Positions 6,089 to 7,841 of a DNA stretch of 7,841 nt are shown one piece after another (the stretch's first letter is position 1; each line of letters begins with the position of its first letter). Under the pieces are notes generated by a model, which saw only the letters and a list, made by a program, of their open reading frames with translations, ran no database searches and had not been told where the DNA came from. The position numbers and the translations under genes are program-made. This stretch comes from Crocinitomicaceae bacterium (lineage in GTDB: Bacteria > Bacteroidota > Bacteroidia > Flavobacteriales_D > Crocinitomicaceae): positions 1 through 7,841 of the forward strand of contig JAURHO010000075.1 of NCBI GenBank assembly GCA_030833265.1. Direction: 5' to 3'.

Positions 6089-6471
6089 TGAAAGAAAAAA
6101 CATTCATCTTCGATCAACATGCTGAAAATCAAGATTGGTTAAAAAGACTCGATTTTTACAAAGAAGAACTTTCGATTGTCAATGAAAGACTTGAGGAGTT
6201 AACTCGAAAAAACAACGACTCCAATTTTTTAAAAGAGGTAGAGCATTTTCAAAATCAGTTCTTGATTCAACGCAATTCAATCGACGAACTTGGGCATAAT
6301 ATTCGTTCTAATGAAAACCAATTGATTCAAGAAATCAAACAGAATCCTGTGGCAGTTGATCACAGAAAAGTGGCAACTCATGAAGCCGAAGCTGAGTTCA
6401 TGGGTTATTTTGAGAAAAACTTTGCCAATCTAAGAGCAGAATTCAATCAGTTTGCTTCCAAGTGGATGTAA
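6088..6471 (+). CDS. Conserved-looking coiled-coil protein of unknown function
   Basis: 127 residues, strongly charged and rich in Glu, Lys, Asn and Gln, with no Cys, no signal peptide and no membrane segment, so a cytosolic protein is expected. Residues about 15-85 show heptad-like spacing of hydrophobic residues (LKRLDFYKEELSIVNERLEEL, then FLKEVEHFQNQFLIQ and IDELGHNI), consistent with long helices or a two-helix hairpin; the C-terminal part has an aromatic cluster, FMGYFEKNFANLRAEF (104-119). I do not recognise a catalytic motif and give no function. It is divergent from gltX and convergent with the beta-helix gene (4 bases between stops). A perfect inverted repeat abuts its start codon. 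Base use is like its neighbours, and the long open frame with clean amphipathic helices argues that it is a real gene. Confidence 0.85.
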   Translation: MKEKTFIFDQHAENQDWLKRLDFYKEELSIVNERLEELTRKNNDSNFLKEVEHFQNQFLIQRNSIDELGHNIRSNENQLIQEIKQNPVAVDHRKVATHEAEAEFMGYFEKNFANLRAEFNQFASKWM

Positions 6472-6475
6472 GTAT

Positions 6476-7841
6476 CTAGATAATGATTTTCTGGGCTTTT
6501 CCGTTTTGATTCTTTAAAAAGTAGATGCCGCTTGGCAGTTCATGAGTCGGGATGCGGTGGCTTCCTTTTGAATAAGTGAAACGAGCTTGAGTTTGCCCTA
6601 GCATGTTTAATAATTCTAGTGACAACGCGTTATCATTTTCAATGTAAATGAAATCGGCATCTTGACCTTTTAAGCGCCATTGATTCGCTTGGAGTTCTGA
6701 CATGCCAACGCCACCATCTAAGTTGATTTTAACGATGTAGTCTAGTACATTTGCGCAAGAGTCGTCATAGATGGCATAGTTGACCAATCCTCGGGTGATA
6801 TCGTCGTAGCCATCTAAAATCAAATTTTCTATATAAGTAGAATCTTGCGAGCAAAAACAATTGGCGTTGACTTGGAAATTTTTATCTGTTAAGTTCTGGA
6901 GGTTGTAGGAGGTATTGTAACAAATGGTGTTGTTTTCAATGAGCGTTGAATTAGGGCTATAGGCCAAAACAGCTACCCCAATGGTATTATTTTGAATGAT
7001 ATTATTTGTCAAAATTCCGTTATCTCCAAGTCGAACTGCAACATCGTTGTTTTCAAAAACGCAGTTACTGACGTTACAATTTCCTGTATTGTCAACCGCT
7101 ACACCATTTCCTTGAAACAAACAATTTTGGATGGTGTGCCCATAGGCCTCGGCAAAAGCAAAATCATTATTGATGAACTGGCAATTCGTCACCATTCCTG
7201 GTGAACCAACTATATTATTGCCATTTCCTTGAAAAAGACAATTGGAGACGCTGATAAAATTTGACCATGTAAAAGAGCAAAAGTTATCAATGAACTGACA
7301 ATTATTTGCCGTAAGTGAGCCATAGAGAAGTTGCGCTGCCTGCCCAACGCCATTTCCTTGGAATAAGCAGCCGTCGAAGACCATATCTGCATTCAATTGT
7401 ATGCTGTAGTTGTTGTTTTTAAATTGGCAATTGGTCCAATTATAGCTAAATCCGGGTTGTGTGATATCGTTGTGTATACCTTGCCAGCTGTCATGTAACC
7501 TGAAACGATCCATTTGCACGTTTCCTCCTTGAGAGCCTTTGATTGTGATGCCATACCAAGTTTGTTGCCCCTGAATACTGGCATCAGTTGTTTTGAAGGT
7601 AATTGGGGCAGCATCGGTGCCTACGGCAATGAGGGTCCCTCGAATTTCTAAGTAACGTAAGTTTCCTGTGTTAAACGAGTAATCAGGTGTAACTCTGATT
7701 TCAACGCCCGGCTCAATTGTAAGTGTTACACCCGGGAAAACGACCATAGATCCTGTCATGAGGTAAGGGCTATTGGCAGCTGTCCAGGTTGTGTTTTGGT
7801 AAATACCACCAGACACGGTTGTTTGAGCGATAAAGCCACTA
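6476..7841 (-). CDS. Secreted parallel beta-helix protein with T9SS type A sorting domain, N-terminus cut by window edge
   Basis: At least 454 residues; the frame stays open to base 7841. The first residues in view, SGFIAQTTVSGGIY, look like the end of a signal peptide (cleavage after FIA), so only a short start is missing; the GTG at 7816 is internal. After a cap region (WTAANSPYLMTGSMVV...GVTLTIEPGVEI) comes a right-handed beta-helix of about 20-residue rungs carrying repeated NCxF and QGNG motifs (about 6917-7438). A closing segment with DGYDDITRGLVNYAIYDDSC follows, then a C-terminal domain of about 75 residues (6479-6703) ending SHRIPTHELPSGIYFL and KAQKIII, which fits the type A signal for secretion through the type IX system and anchoring at the surface. 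The helix type is common in carbohydrate-active and adhesin proteins; substrate and activity cannot be told. No catalytic residues are identifiable. Confidence 0.9.
   Translation of the reverse strand, partial: SGFIAQTTVSGGIYQNTTWTAANSPYLMTGSMVVFPGVTLTIEPGVEIRVTPDYSFNTGNLRYLEIRGTLIAVGTDAAPITFKTTDASIQGQQTWYGITIKGSQGGNVQMDRFRLHDSWQGIHNDITQPGFSYNWTNCQFKNNNYSIQLNADMVFDGCLFQGNGVGQAAQLLYGSLTANNCQFIDNFCSFTWSNFISVSNCLFQGNGNNIVGSPGMVTNCQFINNDFAFAEAYGHTIQNCLFQGNGVAVDNTGNCNVSNCVFENNDVAVRLGDNGILTNNIIQNNTIGVAVLAYSPNSTLIENNTICYNTSYNLQNLTDKNFQVNANCFCSQDSTYIENLILDGYDDITRGLVNYAIYDDSCANVLDYIVKINLDGGVGMSELQANQWRLKGQDADFIYIENDNALSLELLNMLGQTQARFTYSKGSHRIPTHELPSGIYFLKNQNGKAQKIII
6917..7438 (-). repeat. PbH1-type coding repeats with a cysteine ladder
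   Basis: The encoded rungs carry NC[QLV]F or GCLF at intervals of 20, 23, 20, 19, 20 and 20 residues, so seven Cys would stack in register. QGNG rungs alternate with IDN/INN/ENN-type rungs, giving a two-rung period of about 39-43 residues. The relation is visible in DNA: CCATTTCCTTG recurs at 7104, 7221 and 7350. This suggests growth by tandem duplication of a two-rung unit. Confidence 0.75.

Noticed and set aside
1..7841. Defence system, prophage, integron, CRISPR array, tRNA or insertion sequence.
   Set aside because: No transposase, integrase, spaced direct repeats or tRNA-like fold was seen. The genes are core housekeeping plus envelope proteins with uniform appearance.

Overview
The window looks like a housekeeping stretch of a Bacteroidota chromosome, most likely a member of Flavobacteriales; an assignment to a family such as Crocinitomicaceae would be a guess. 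Supporting signs are promoters of the TTG-N17-TAnnTTTG type, mostly AT-rich leaders without Shine-Dalgarno sequences, a C-terminal type IX secretion (T9SS) sorting domain, a two-POTRA Omp85-like outer-membrane protein, and a type-2 PyrF of about 270 residues next to prfA. I see no mobile element, CRISPR array, tRNA, rRNA, frameshift or sign of recent transfer.

Layout. Bases 1-1644 (+) carry the 3' part of prfA (peptide chain release factor 1) and pyrF (orotidine 5'-phosphate decarboxylase), joined by an ATGA stop/start overlap. Converging on pyrF after 8 bases is a 47-codon minus-strand gene (1653-1796) for a tiny lipoprotein, too short for usual ORF cut-offs. Its promoter region lies in the 90 bases shared with the next plus-strand unit. 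That unit (1887-4078) is a BamA/TamA-family outer-membrane protein followed 2 bases later by an inosine/xanthosine triphosphate pyrophosphatase (rdgB). A minus-strand operon, gltX then folB (5973 down to 4080), converges on rdgB with one base between the stops. Divergent from gltX, across about 114 bases with a clear gltX promoter and a perfect 10-base inverted repeat, is a coiled-coil protein of unknown function (6088-6471). Finally, 4 bases beyond its stop and convergent with it, the window ends in a large secreted parallel beta-helix protein with a T9SS type A tail (7841 down to 6476, start codon just outside).

How the genes relate. prfA, gltX (translation), pyrF (UMP synthesis), folB (folate) and rdgB (nucleotide-pool cleaning) are core housekeeping functions. 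The Omp85-like protein, small lipoprotein and beta-helix protein belong to the cell envelope or the outside. No defence, toxin or biosynthetic system is present. The items most worth a second look are the unannotated 47-residue lipoprotein, the inverted repeat at the start of the coiled-coil gene, the TTACAA triplet over the lipoprotein promoter, and three convergent gene pairs with almost no room for terminators.
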